From Athripsodes cinereus (Eukaryota > Arthropoda > Insecta > Trichoptera > Leptoceridae), in assembly GCA_947579605.1 (NCBI GenBank), contig OX388307.1:24963237-25027236 (forward strand): a stretch of 64,000 bases of DNA. The letters run 5' to 3'. The notes under the pieces were generated by a model. The model was not told where the DNA came from and did not search any database. It worked only from the letters and a program-made list of their open reading frames with translations. How positions within the stretch are numbered: position 1 is the stretch's first letter; each line of letters starts with the position of its first letter. Below are positions 11,757 to 22,600 of this stretch, piece by piece. A program made the position numbers and the translations under genes.

Positions 11757-12476
11757 GAGCCTGTCCGCGTGTGCAAGCGCTGTTTACAGCTGCCGCTACG
11801 CGTCACCATAGGCTCTTGGATAAATACCCGTTTTTACCGTTCATATTGATCCTATAATTCTCAGTTTTCGTGTGTATTGCAAAATAAAATCGCTCAGTTT
11901 TTATGCATTATAAATGTGCATCATCTCCTAATTTTAATCGAGTTTTGTGATAAATTTAATATCTAAAAACGACAACTTCATTTATCAACAACATTCTAAA
12001 ATCCAAACATGTGTTGATCTGTTATCATATGTTAGACCAGTGGTTCTTAACCTTTTTGGAGGTACCGAACCCCACCAGTTACATATTATGCATTCACTGA
12101 ACCCCTCCTTATTTGAAAAATAAAATTAGATTTTTACAAATTCAAAACATGGTATATTTTTATATATAGGTGTACTAAATATTTGGATTGTTAGAATAAA
12201 CTGGCAACATTGTTTTTCAAACTTGTGATGGCGGTTTGAAGGAATTATCGGAGTATTTTTATCTTTTTCCAACTCGCAAAACAATCTTGCCTTTAAAATG
12301 ATTTTCACCGAACCCCCAAGACTGACTCACCGAGCCCCTGGGGTTCGATCGAACCCAGGTTAAGAACCACTGTGTTAGACGTTTGTCTCAGCCGGGAACT
12401 GCATAGAAATGACAAAAACCGCGCGGATTTTTATTCGCAGTGTTTTAAATCGCAGTGCGGACAAGGCCTTACCTAT
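11757..12476. mobile_element. DNA element with GCGGACA-type ends (copy B)
   Basis: Left end GAGCCTGTCCGCGTGTGC, right end CGCAGTGCGGACAAGGCC. The interior carries GTCTCAGCCGGGAACTGCAT, as in copy A in the opposite orientation. It is interrupted by the hAT MITE at 12038-12372. No transposase frame. Confidence 0.5.
12030..12380. mobile_element. hAT MITE with 8-bp target duplication TGTTAGAC
   Basis: The element is 12038-12372 (335 bp). Its left end CAGTGGTTCTTAACC is matched exactly by the complement GGTTAAGAACCACTG on the right, and the 8-bp direct repeat TGTTAGAC flanks it at 12030-12037 and 12373-12380. The nnnTAnnn duplication is the pattern described for Buster-type hATs. The 60-codon frame inside is not a transposase. 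It lies within copy B of the GCGGACA element; the corresponding place in copy A (about 9510-9520) has one uninterrupted site. Confidence 0.88.
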
Positions 12477-12552
12477 CTAGCATATCTTTGCTTCTCTATT
12501 AGTTTCTACAGAATACGAATATTAACATAATTAAAATTAATAAAGTGGGCAC

Positions 12553-12951
12553 TATATGAGATAGTTGGCCCCACTGTTGTCAAATGTAAGATTTCATAGA
12601 AAAAGTAATATTCACGAAATTGTTGCCATATGTAGAATTATTTTTTGGTCACCACGTTAAATTATTTTTGGGCACCAAGTTTATCTACACCGGCAAAGTT
12701 TACATTCGAGTTAGATTTTATTTTTGCTGGTTTTATCTTATTTTTGCTGGCAAAAATAAAATCTAACTCGAATACGAATTTTCTAAAGTTTACATTCGAA
12801 TTATATTACATTTTTGCCGGTTTTATTGCAAATAAAAAAAGAAAAAAACATTTCGCCAAAATATCCAAATAATATTATTGTAGCAACAATTTTCCTCCGT
12901 ACAAAACTATATTTGACAGATATCTGACATTGGGGCCTACTATCTCAATGA
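12553..12951. mobile_element. MITE with internal hairpin
   Basis: The left end TATGAGATAGTTGGCCCCA is mirrored on the right by the complement of TCATTGAGATAGTAGGCCCC. Inside, two perfect 24-bp arms (12704-12727 and 12750-12773) form a hairpin with a 22-nt loop. No coding frame and no clear target duplication. Confidence 0.55.
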
Positions 12952-12985
12952 GTTCCGTCAGAGGTCATGGACATAACATTATTAT

Positions 12986-13286
12986 TGTATACTGGGTTAA
13001 GTATAACAATATTAGGTTCTTTTTGAATAACGACACGTATTTTTATATTTACACAATATATTCAATAAATAATTCCTATTATAATTTGTCGAACACAATT
13101 TGTCAAAACACGCAGCCTAACAATGCAAGTCAAGGTTCTATCAATTAATGAGCGCCGCTCTCCACAGGCGGCCAACCTATATAGACTACATAGTATTGCT
13201 ACTCGCTCATCATAACTACTGTTTACTTGAAAACAAGGTTCAAGGTTCACTTAACCTGTACTGTGTATCAAAGTCCAAACACTACA
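12986..13286 (-). repeat. 3' LTR
   Basis: 301 bp, TGTATACTGGG to CACTACA on the plus strand, matching the other LTR base for base as far as I could check. It directly follows the polypurine tract on the element strand. The 62-residue frame that appears in both LTRs is a shadow of the duplicated sequence and not a gene. Confidence 0.93.
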
Positions 13287-13298
13287 CTCTCCCCTCAC
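13287..13298 (-). promoter_or_regulatory. Polypurine tract
   Basis: The complement reads GTGAGGGGAGAG and ends exactly at the 3' LTR boundary. It is the expected primer site for plus-strand DNA synthesis. Confidence 0.75.
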
Positions 13299-13582
13299 AA
13301 CCTTGAAAATCTTTCTATACTACATATTTAAATATTTATACAATTCTATGTGATTGACAGTGTTCTCTACTTATTTCAAGACTCTATACACATAAAACAA
13401 AACATTACAAATACACGCAGACATGTTCTTCCTTCCGTCCAGGGCCACCAGATGAAGTCTTCCACCAGCCTAAGTCCTGGGTCTCAGCTGTCCCCGCCAA
13501 TGGCTTCCAATCTGACCTGAAAAATTCAGAACCGGTGAGAGCTTTGCCTTCAAACAGGGGGAGGGGACCTAAACTCCTACTA

Positions 13583-15205
13583 TTAATCAGAGGGACTGTC
13601 ATCCCAATGCACAGATCCCACAACTATCCGATCCATATGTCTTTTCCAGAGCTGACCAGTACCTTTGATTCTAATAAGAAAAGTTGTATTGCCTAATACC
13701 TTTTCAATTTTACCTAAAACCATCTTTTCACTTCTGAGATCTTTGACAAGTACTGATGTACCCAAATTAAATTCCTTTTTCCTCCCCGAGACAAATTTCA
13801 AACCCCTGGAACTATCTTTACAAGTTTCCATATTTACATACCTTTTCTCATATCTATACCTATTTAAACATTTACATCCATTGTTATTCCGCTTTTTCAC
13901 TAAATTCTTAACTATATTCTCAATGTCTATATTAAAATTAACCCAATAAAAATAACTTCTAACAAATGATTTCATTTTCCCAATAACTGAATAATTTTTA
14001 CACAAATAATTTATCACAATACCTTTAACTGATTCCGGAATAACAATTCTATCTCTGTAGAATAAATAATCCTTGTACACATTCAAACTGTGCCCGCTAT
14101 ACGTAGATAAATTAATTTCATCACACTTCTCTATTATATTATTTTCGTTGAATATTTCTTGCAATTTTTGAATAGATATACAGCTAATATTCGCTCCCGA
14201 ATCTAAAATACATTCAACATTTTTATTCTCAATTCTTACATTTAATTTTATAAAATCGTTTTCGGTGTCTTGCGAATTATAAATACCTTGTATCTTATAA
14301 CAATTTTCATTCAAATGCCCTTTAGATCTACATTTTCTACAAAAAAATTCTCTATTAAATTTACATTCACTTTTATAGTGATTTCCCTTACAAATAAAAC
14401 ATGAAACATTTTTATTATGCTTATACCTACTCGTATTTACATTTGAATTTAACCTTGAAAATTTTGACGGTCGATTATTTTTCTTATAATCTGTATCTGT
14501 ACTACTTGAACTACTGAAACTATTATTGTTTCGCCTGGAAATCTGGCTAATTTCCTCAAAATTTTCTACCTCTTTTTCTAATTTACTCTCTAGTATGTGC
14601 TCATAACTAGAAGCCAAAGCAACTGCTTCGTTCAAAGATACTTTATCTTTATCACATTTTAAAAATAACTGTTGTTTAATCTCTTTATTTCTAATTCCGA
14701 TTATAAACAAATCTTTTATATTACTTTCTAATCTAGTACCAAATTCACAATTTATACTTAATTCCCTTAATCTTAAAGCAAAATCTTTAACATTTTCCGA
14801 ATGACCTTGAGTAGCCTTGAAAAAAATTTCACGCGATTCAAATACACTTTTTTCCTCTTTAAAATAACCATTCAATATCTGAATCAACTCTTTATAAGAC
14901 TGTTTTTCCACAGAAGCTGGAAAACACAGATCAGACAGTAGCTTGAAACTGCCTTGGGACAACGATGTTATGAAGAAAGCACGTTTCTTCACATCAGTCC
15001 AACTTTCATCATTCAATAATAAGGCGTTCTCCCACCTTGTCCTGTAAGAAGGCCAACTCATTGTCTTGTGACAAAACGGCTCTAAACTTCTCGAAATCAT
15101 TTCGGAAAATACCACAAGCAACAACAACCAAGAATAAAAAATAGACTTAGCTGATGAGAGTCTCCTCCAATCGCCCCGGTCTTCTGGATTTCCTTGCAAC
15201 CGCAA
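13583..15205 (-). CDS. Gag-protease fused in frame to integrase remnants
   Basis: One 540-codon frame. Residues about 45-230 are a Gag-like region. Two zinc knuckles follow near 268-300: CFICKGNHYKSEC (spacing 2-3-4, one residue short) and CRKCRSKGHLNENC (canonical 2-4-4). An aspartic protease motif ILDSGAN lies near 331-337. Around 365-380 the frame jumps to an integrase N-terminal remnant (RIVIPESVKG ... GKMKSFVR) whose usual zinc-binding His residues are replaced by Cys and Tyr. The C-terminus (about 470-525) resembles the integrase C-terminal domain, ending WKRHMDRIVVG. RT, RNase H and the DDE core are absent, yet the frame stays open. The first Met may not be the true start; Gag homology begins some 40 codons in. 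Confidence 0.82.
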   Translation of the reverse strand: MRLQGNPEDRGDWRRLSSAKSIFYSWLLLLVVFSEMISRSLEPFCHKTMSWPSYRTRWENALLLNDESWTDVKKRAFFITSLSQGSFKLLSDLCFPASVEKQSYKELIQILNGYFKEEKSVFESREIFFKATQGHSENVKDFALRLRELSINCEFGTRLESNIKDLFIIGIRNKEIKQQLFLKCDKDKVSLNEAVALASSYEHILESKLEKEVENFEEISQISRRNNNSFSSSSSTDTDYKKNNRPSKFSRLNSNVNTSRYKHNKNVSCFICKGNHYKSECKFNREFFCRKCRSKGHLNENCYKIQGIYNSQDTENDFIKLNVRIENKNVECILDSGANISCISIQKLQEIFNENNIIEKCDEINLSTYSGHSLNVYKDYLFYRDRIVIPESVKGIVINYLCKNYSVIGKMKSFVRSYFYWVNFNIDIENIVKNLVKKRNNNGCKCLNRYRYEKRYVNMETCKDSSRGLKFVSGRKKEFNLGTSVLVKDLRSEKMVLGKIEKVLGNTTFLIRIKGTGQLWKRHMDRIVVGSVHWDDSPSD

Positions 15206-15261
15206 TGGACTCCGCCTGGCTGACTAGCAAGACTCTCCTCTCCTGGCTTCCTGGATCCACC

Positions 15262-15515
15262 AACTGGCTCCGCCTGGATGCTGGGTGACTCCTGTCTCCC
15301 TATGCTGCCTGCACCTTGCCTCAAACTGGCTCCTGAGACTTCCTGTCTCCCTGCTGCTACCTGCAACCTTGTCCAACTGGCTCTTGAGACTCCTGTCTCC
15401 CTGCTGCTACCTGCAACCTTGCCCAACTGGCTTCTGAGACTCCTGTCTCTTTGCTGCTACCTGCACTGCTGGCTGATCTGGCTTTGGAGACTCCTGCCTC
15501 CTTTCTACTCCTGTA
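15262..15515 (-). repeat. 50-bp tandem repeat in the retrotransposon leader
   Basis: About five copies of a 50-51 bp unit built on GAGACTCCTGTCTCC and TGCTGCTACCTGCA, with small length differences. It lies in the untranslated leader between the 5' LTR and the Gag frame. The C/T-rich composition (plus strand) differs from the AT-rich surroundings. Confidence 0.8.
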
Positions 15516-15618
15516 GACTGCCTTACAACTCTTTTTTCCCGCGTACCGCCGACAAAACTTTCGGCGCGCAAAAAAAAGACTATTGTTGTATGTTTACGAC
15601 AATATTATTCACGAACTA

Positions 15619-15631
15619 CCGAACTGCGCCA
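15619..15631 (-). promoter_or_regulatory. Candidate primer-binding site
   Basis: On the element strand, 5 nt after the 5' LTR, the leader reads TGGCGCAGTTCGG. A TGG start is expected for pairing with a tRNA 3' CCA end. I could not assign the tRNA. Confidence 0.45.
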
Positions 15632-15636
15632 CGTAT

Positions 15637-15937
15637 TGTATACTGGGTTAAGTATAACAATATTAGGTTCTTTTTGAATAACGACACGTATTTTTATATT
15701 TACACAATATATTCAATAAATAATTCCTATTATAATTTGTCGAACACAATTTGTCAAAACACGCAGCCTAACAATGCAAGTCAAGGTTCTATCAATTAAT
15801 GAGCGCCGCTCTCCACAGGCGGCCAACCTATATAGACTACATAGTATTGCTACTCGCTCATCATAACTACTGTTTACTTGAAAACAAGGTTCAAGGTTCA
15901 CTTAACCTGTACTGTGTATCAAAGTCCAAACACTACA
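15637..15937 (-). repeat. 5' LTR
   Basis: 301 bp, TG...CA, matching 12986-13286. It should carry the element's promoter and polyadenylation signal, which I did not locate precisely. Confidence 0.93.
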
Positions 15938-15974
15938 ATTATGTTCTATGTAACTATATAACCAAGCACCACTG

Positions 15975-16288
15975 GAAGACGAGATCTGCAAACGCAGACT
16001 CAGATGGTTTGGACACGTATGCCGAATGGCCCCTACAAGACTGACATACCGGGCCCTCTGGAAACAGAGACCACCGGAGTGGAAAACAAATAGAAGAGCT
16101 CCGAGAAAAACATGGCTGAAACACATTGAGTCCGACTTTCTCCACAGACGACTGAAGCCTGAGGATGCAAAGAGCATTGCCGCTGACAGGAAGAGCTGGT
16201 CAGAATTGGTTCAAGACCCACGGGGGGCACCCACTGCCGCATATAGGCTCCGTCCACGTGCACGACCTTATGCAGCAAGAGCTCCATA
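15975..16288 (+). pseudogene. LINE reverse transcriptase C-terminal fragment
   Basis: The frame reads EICKRRLRWFGHVCRM, later RAPRKTWLKHIESDF and DRKSWSELVQ, then a Pro/Arg/Ala-rich tail before a TAA. This is the conserved C-terminal block of many insect LINEs (RLRWFGHVxRM ... RPRxTWxxxI ... DRxxW). It is 5'-truncated and begins about 35 bp from the LTR retrotransposon's target duplication. The TAAGTAAGTA stretch after the stop may be the 3' tail. Confidence 0.75.
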
Positions 16289-16299
16289 AGTAAGTAAAA

Positions 16300-17215
16300 A
16301 AAGTATTTAACTATACCTAGGTATATCGGTAATCATATAAGTAGGTACCTACATAATAAATATTATGATAATAGTGGTAGGTGGTAGGTGGTAGGTAGGT
16401 ACCGCATATAAACAGTGAACTGAATGAATCAGTGCGGGGGATGCCGGGAATTCCCATTATCTATATTATGTATTAATATACATACATACATCCAGATCCA
16501 ATAATATACGAATAATACATAGATGTACATAATATTATTATACACATTATGTATACAGAGGACAGAGACGTTTATACACTGTGAGCTATGTATGTATAAG
16601 AATAATAATATAATGAATAAATACCACTATTGTCTGTGTATAGGTAATAAGTAGATATATATTTATGTAATATGTACTCACTGTGGAGAATGCAGAGAGG
16701 TTTGGGAGGGTGGTATGTATAATATGAATGTATAAAATGGTGGGGGGGGAGAGGATCGCTCAGCTGATAACAATCAGCTGTTTGGTACAAACTATTTACT
16801 CGTTTCTACACCTACCTACAAATAGATATCTACTATACTATTACTGCCTTACTTACACTACATTACATTACACACATACCTACCTGACAAAAACACAATA
16901 ATAATATACATACCTACTTAAATACATAATGTTGAGATAGGTACATACTTAAGATATTTGTTTACATAGTAGGTGTTTCTAATAATAGATTATCGTAAGT
17001 CATATTGTATTATTTAATTACATTCTCGTTCTGTCTATATTGGATGGTGCTGAAATGCGGACATCTTATTCCCCACGTGAGACCGAACACAGACTTGATA
17101 ATAATATAGCATAGGTAATTAGAATTAGTATTCATTATGCTAGTACTCATTGCTCAAATCGCTTTTTCATTGAAAGAGTTTAGATTTTGGGAAAATGTGA
17201 TGTGAAGTTATCGAA
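16300..17215. other. Intergenic, no gene recognised
   Basis: Rich in GTAGGTACCTAC-like words and TATA-type simple sequence, with a short (GTGGTAG)n-like tract at 16374-16400. No supportable gene. Confidence 0.45.
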
Positions 17216-17315
17216 TAACCTGAATACAACCATCACAGTAAGCAATAAGCTTGTGTCATAAAGGTGGAGAAGGTCGGCAGCGGATAATAGAACCCCGATC
17301 CCTCAATTGAGCTTA
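17216..17315 (-). mobile_element. SINE fragment, tRNA-type
   Basis: GAATACAACCATCACAGTAA, AGCTTGTGTCATAAAGGTGG and CCGATCCCTC match the order of blocks in the better preserved SINE at 30878-31042. Decayed and shorter. Confidence 0.5.
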
Positions 17316-17461
17316 TAAAGTTTATGTGCGTAACATTAATATGCACTTATACATAATATCTAAATAATGCACATCCTATATACCTGGCAAGTACCTAACT
17401 CATAAAAGTCCCCCCATAATATAAATAAATGTCCTTCAAGTTTAGTAAATAAAAATAAACA

Positions 17462-17850
17462 AAGTCAGGATTGGCGATCAAATAAAAATAATGCTGTATT
17501 TGAATATATTCGTTATAACGTATGTCTATGGTTATACAGTAACAGAATCGTTATCGTTAATCTTTAAATAGAAAACACATTTTTTTAAGGAATAGAATGG
17601 GAACCAATAATCTTCATAACAATTTTGTTTCTTTATAGCATTATTTCGTTATGGAAAGCTGAAATTTCAGTTAATATTTTACGTACATAAAAACAAAGTA
17701 AAATCTTCATGCAAGAGTAATTACATGAATGTGGAAATAGCAAAGATCGAATAGGTATAAGGATAATCTTAATGAGTAGGTGCCTACTCCGTTTTTTCTG
17801 CCTACCCCACTAGGAGGACGGCGCGACGTGAGTAGATAAATATTATACTG
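17462..17850. repeat. THAP exon-2 remnant and LINE 3' tail
   Basis: On the minus strand a TTTCAG acceptor at about 17661 is followed by CTTTCCATAACGAAATAATG, which matches the start of the intact THAP exon 2 (CTTTCCACAACGACATGGTG) but acquires a stop at the third full codon and then drifts. The right end (17795-17840) is a LINE 3' terminal fragment. The CAGGATTGGCGATCAAAT word at 17465 recurs at 10632 and 26245. Confidence 0.5.
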
Positions 17851-18200
17851 AATTAATTTGTAGCTTGAACAATATAAACATGGTAAGTATGTTCATTTTA
17901 CACGAGCTACAAATCAGATATAAAATAATATCTAGGTACTACTAAACTTCAAGACCCCGCAACACAACAGTTAAGAACCTATTTGAACAAAATGTTATGC
18001 CAGCCGACCATTGTTGTAAAAAGGTGCACTTCAAATATACGTGTGGACCATCAATATAATATTTTGTATCAACAGTAACATTCTTTTACAAATGCATCTA
18101 CAACGAGGGAGATATATACAAATTTAATTATGCATCAATTGAATTGAATTGATTTTTCTGGAAAAATGAGATACTTACTTATCGTAAAAATAAAACTTAC

Positions 18201-18277
18201 CGATGCTCTGATATTTCAGCCTTCATTACCCCTTTCCCACGCCTACCAGAACACTTTTTGAGTGCACAACCACTCAT
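18201..18277 (-). CDS. THAP-family exon 1, third copy
   Basis: Minus-strand ATG at 18277, 77 nt, donor GTAAGT at 18200. It reads MSGCALKKCSGRRGKGVMK then AEISEHR. The THAP C4-x4-C9 start is intact. The only second exon nearby (about 17600-17661) is broken, so as a gene this copy is probably dead even though exon 1 is open. Roughly 400 bp around it is nearly the same as around 29080-29156. Confidence 0.5.
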
Positions 18278-18473
18278 AATAATATGCTGTTATCGCAACC
18301 TTTCTCAATCAACGCTCGTTGAAGACTGATTCATACGAAATTATTCTGGTCGCAAAATTTGATTGGTCGCATTACCAATTTTTTCTAAGAATTTTCTGTA
18401 TAGTAAATCTATGACGGCCGTACGCATACCTCTCTTTCTGACATTGCACCCGATATTCGAGTGATTCTGCGCG

Positions 18474-19044
18474 CAGTGTTGCCAAATCTACGTACTTTTG
18501 GTACTATTTTGTAATCTACGTGCATCGTTCGGAGTCTACATACACTTTGCTTTTTCTCATATCTACGAATTTAAGTTACAGAATGAACTTTTTTAAAATA
18601 TTCCCATACAAATCCGAGGAGATCATGATGCATTTTAAATTCTTATACAATTTTGAAAATTTGGCGACGAGGGGTTGGGGGCGTGTAAATCTGGAGTTCC
18701 AGGTAAATAATTAAATTTTGTTAATTGAAACCTACAAAAATCGTCCTCACTTTTGAAAAATCAAGGAAATACAGAATTCAGGAATCTGAGAAATAATCTT
18801 TAACTAATCTGAGGAGACTGAAACATTTCAAGATCCTATACCTTTTTGAAAATTTGGCGACGGGTAGTAGAATATTTGAGCGCCGCGGAAGTCATTAAAT
18901 TTTGAAATTGAGACCTCATTTAAGAAAAATCGAACAAAACTGCCAAATTTTGGAATCTAAAACTTTTTTCTGAAAAATGTTTTTTTTTCCTGAACCGTAC
19001 TTCTTCTGAGCTACGTCCTTTTCAAATCCGAGTTGGCAACACTG
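18474..19044. mobile_element. hAT-like element, CAGTGTTGCCAA ends
   Basis: Left end CAGTGTTGCCAAATCTACG, right end complement CAGTGTTGCCAACTCGGATT. Flanking octamers TCTGCGCG and GCTACGTG match only partly. The interior twice contains a CCGAGGAG/CTGAGGAG ... ATTTTGAAAATTTGGCGACG module found in other hAT-like elements here. A reverse-oriented relative lies at 28409-28745. Confidence 0.6.
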
Positions 19045-19607
19045 GCTACGTGCATCTACTACCCACCTCGTGAAATACAAATACAGTAGTTACCTATATT
19101 CCTATATACATTTTATAATGACGTTACGATACTTACAATAATAAATGATTACGTACCCGGTAACGAGAGTAATAATATGTAGTAGAAGTACCTATAATAG
19201 TGGTTACACATAATGAGTTGCGTTGAGATTTAGTAGGTAACGATATATGTTGTCAGCTGATAATAATGTTACTGTGTAATAGTGATGTAACGAATATTCG
19301 CATTCGCATTCGCATTCGCGAATATTCGCATATTTCAAAGTATTCGCATTCGCATTCGCATTCGCAAAAAAATATGCGAATGTTTTGCGAATATTATTTT
19401 AGTAATAAAGTATCTGGTCTGTTCCGTGTTGGCCACATTTGTTGTATTGTTTCCTGTGTTCGTTTGCTTGATGATGTTATTATTATTAGGAGAAATATGC
19501 ATTTGTGGAGATTTAATTTATATGTTTGTTTTAAGTATTACAACTGCCATGAGTATAGGGCCCTACAATAATTTTGTATTCTATTTAAGGAATATTTATA
19601 TCATACT

Positions 19608-22600
19608 ACAAGGTGAACCACACTAAAGTATTCTCTCAGAATTTTCGGGGCTTGAAGACTAAGATCGAGGAGTTTAGAGCAAACTTATTTGCAAATAGTT
19701 ATGATATAATTGTTCTGACGGAAGCTTGGCTAAATTGTGGCATATTTGACAGCGAACTTTTTTCAAAACGAATATACAGTTTACCGCAAGGATAGGGATT
19801 TCATGTTGAGTGGTAAAAGGGATGTAGGTGGGGTCTTAATTGCTGTGGATCGGACACTAGGATATTCATCCACTCTTGTTTGGGATGATACTGGTGAAAG
19901 TTTTTTTTACCAGTATTCGTTTTTCATCGGTAACGCATGAAAAAATGCTCACCGCTACTGGGTGTAGTATATATATATACCGCCTTCCACATCCTTAGAT
20001 ACTTAAAACATCTTTTTTTTAAAGTATATCTGAACGTTTAATCAGCTATTACGGCAAAACGGATATTTGTCTTATTGGAGATTCCAATATCCCAACAATC
20101 CAATGGAAAAAAGACCCCGATGTTGATTCAATCTTTGTTCCGTATTCTTATTCGTGTCCTGTTGCGCAGTATTTGATAGAATCTATATCTTTTCTCAATA
20201 TGTTTCAGTCTAACGGAGTTTATAACAGCAATCAAGTTATCTTGGATTTAGTTCTTTCAACTATTCCGTGTTCTGTTACCAGATGTGATTCTCCACTGGT
20301 TGGTAAGGATTCACACTATCCTTCACTGTTGATAGATTATGAGTTTGAAATTGCTGAGGATTTGTCTCAAAATATGATCCAGAAATTAATATACTTTAAG
20401 TCAAACTTTTCGGAAATAAATTTTGAACTACAAAGTGTTGATTGGGTCAGTGTTTTGGGAAACGGACCGGTGAATAAGATGATTGAATCTTTTTATGGTT
20501 ATGTTTTGCCAATAATTGAGAAGCATACACCTACATATGAAGAGGGTGTCACCTAATAATTTTCCCAAATGGTTCTCTAATAGAATTCTGTTATTGTTTA
20601 AGAGAAGTCTAAGGCTTGGCGTAAGTTGAAGATGAACCGTAATGATTCTGACTACAATTTATTTTTTCAACTAAGAGCTCAGTTGAAGTTGTCGCAGAAT
20701 CACGATTATAGGTCTTTTATTAATAACACTGAGAAGTTACTTAAGGGCAATGTCAAGTCTTTCTTTTCATTCGTGAATTCCCTTAAAAAATCTAGAGGCT
20801 ATCCAAGGGTAATGGGTGACGGTGACCAGACTTCGAGCGATCCAGAGGGGATTGCAAACTTGTTTTCGACGTTTTTTGGTTCTGTATTTTCACTGAATAA
20901 TTTGCATGATTCTAATGCTAAACAATTGGAAAATATTTTAACTAACTCATGTTTATCCATGGTTAATATCTTGAAATCTGATATTCATAAACGTTTATTA
21001 GGTATAGATGAGACAAAAGGAGTTGGCCCTGATGGTCTAGCACCAATATATTAAAGAGGTGTGTAAGTCATTTAACCAAACCATTGTATCTGACATTTAT
21101 TAGAACACCTTGCTGCAGGAGGCAATCTAGACTATGGGACATGGAAAACCCTAAATCGACTGAGATCTGGTGTAGGAAACTGCCGCGACAATAGAGAACG
21201 ATTGGGCTTCCTACAGGACGAATCCGGAGCGTGTGACTGTGGTGCAGCACAGACTATGCCACACTTGTTGGAGTGTCCATTGTGCCCTGTCACTTGCACT
21301 ATGGAGGATATTTTTGACGCATCTCCACCTGCTGCGCGTTTTGCGCAGTACTGGAAATCAGTTTGATGGGTTTTTTCTCTGGGTTTCGACACGATAAATA
21401 AATTAGGAGTTTACAAGAAGGATGCTTTCCATGCAAATGGAAGATGGCTAGTATTATTCCTTTGCATAAATCTGGCAGCAAATCGGACGTTCGTAACTAC
21501 AGACCAATTTTAATTCTATCACCTATTTCAAAAATATTTGAGGGTATGGTTCGTGAACAAATTACTTTTTTCCTGAAGCCGTATCTTCTTGTAGAGCAGC
21601 ATGGATTCATGAGTGGAAGATCGACAGTAACAAATCTGATTTTTTTTCTCAGCTATGGACAATCGTATACAGTTGGATGCCATTTATATCGGCTTTCAAA
21701 AGGCATTTGATAAAGTAGAACATCGACTTTTTTCAACTAAGGTGGATTGACTCATATATTTCTGATAGATTGATGACAGTTAAACTTAACGGTTACTCAT
21801 CTGGCAGTGTCAGTGTTACATCTGGTGTCCCTCAGGGGTCTTCTTTGGGTCCTTTACTTTTCACGATATTCATAAACAACATAAAAAAGTGCTTTGACCA
21901 CTCAGAGCTTCTATTATTTGCGGACGATTTAAAAATATACTGTCAAATTCAATTATTGTTTGACTATGAAATGCTTAACGAGGACTTGGAAAGACTACAC
22001 GAGTACTGTAAAAGAAATAACTTGCACTTGAATCTGGAGAAGTGTAATCTGATCTCTTTTACCAAAAATAGAAACAAAATTCGATAAATTTACAATATCC
22101 ATAATCATGATTTAAAAGAAGTAAATAAGATTAGAGATTTAGGTGTGGTGTTTGACTCTGAGCTTCACTTTGATGATCACGTGAACAAAATTATCGAAGA
22201 GAGCAATAAAATACTGGGATTTATTCTGAGATCTACAAAGTCATTTAGGTTATATGAATCGTATTTGTACTTGTAGGTACTTATCGTTGTTTTGCTCCAA
22301 GCTGGAGGACTGTTCCTCTGTATGGAATCCACATTTTAAAAAATATGTCGATCAAGTTGAGAGAACTCAGTCTAAATTCATTCGTTTGGTTAGGAAGAGA
22401 TTGCATTATCCTGTATTTATTTAAGATTTGCCTAAATTGGAATTGTGAAGAGTTTTGCTGGATGCATGCAACCTGAGAAAAATATGCTTGTCCGAATACG
22501 ATGTGCCTAATATTTTAGATAGGATTAACTTTAGAATGCTTCCTTTAACAAGATCTTGTTTTCCGTTCTACATTAAAAAAAACAAAAACGATTGCAGACT

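Larger units (their letters stand above)
12986..15937 (-). mobile_element. LTR retrotransposon, Ty3/Gypsy-like, internally deleted, recent
   Basis: Both LTRs are 301 bp, begin TG and end CA, look identical by eye, and are flanked by the 5-bp duplication ATTAT (12981-12985 and 15938-15942). This is a complete, young insertion. On the element's own strand the order is 5' LTR, leader with a tandem repeat, one 540-codon frame, polypurine tract, 3' LTR. The frame holds Gag, zinc knuckles, a protease motif, a decayed integrase N-terminal remnant and the integrase C-terminus; RT, RNase H and the integrase catalytic core are missing. It must depend on a helper for mobility. No envelope gene is present. 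Confidence 0.92.

Noticed and set aside
13062..13250. 62-residue frame identical to the one at 15713-15901
   Set aside because: It lies inside both LTRs and is identical only because the LTRs are; no domain or expression context.
15278..15799. 173-residue plus-strand frame across the retrotransposon leader and LTR
   Set aside because: It translates the tandem repeat and LTR on the wrong strand of the element; a shadow frame.
12986..15937. Endogenous retrovirus
   Set aside because: No envelope gene, no polymerase, and Gag-protease-integrase features of a Ty3/Gypsy-like retrotransposon.
19293..19395. Regular short repeats resembling a CRISPR or satellite array
   Set aside because: Hexamer ATTCGC runs without spacers, mirrored at the other end of a hAT element; they are subterminal transposon repeats.
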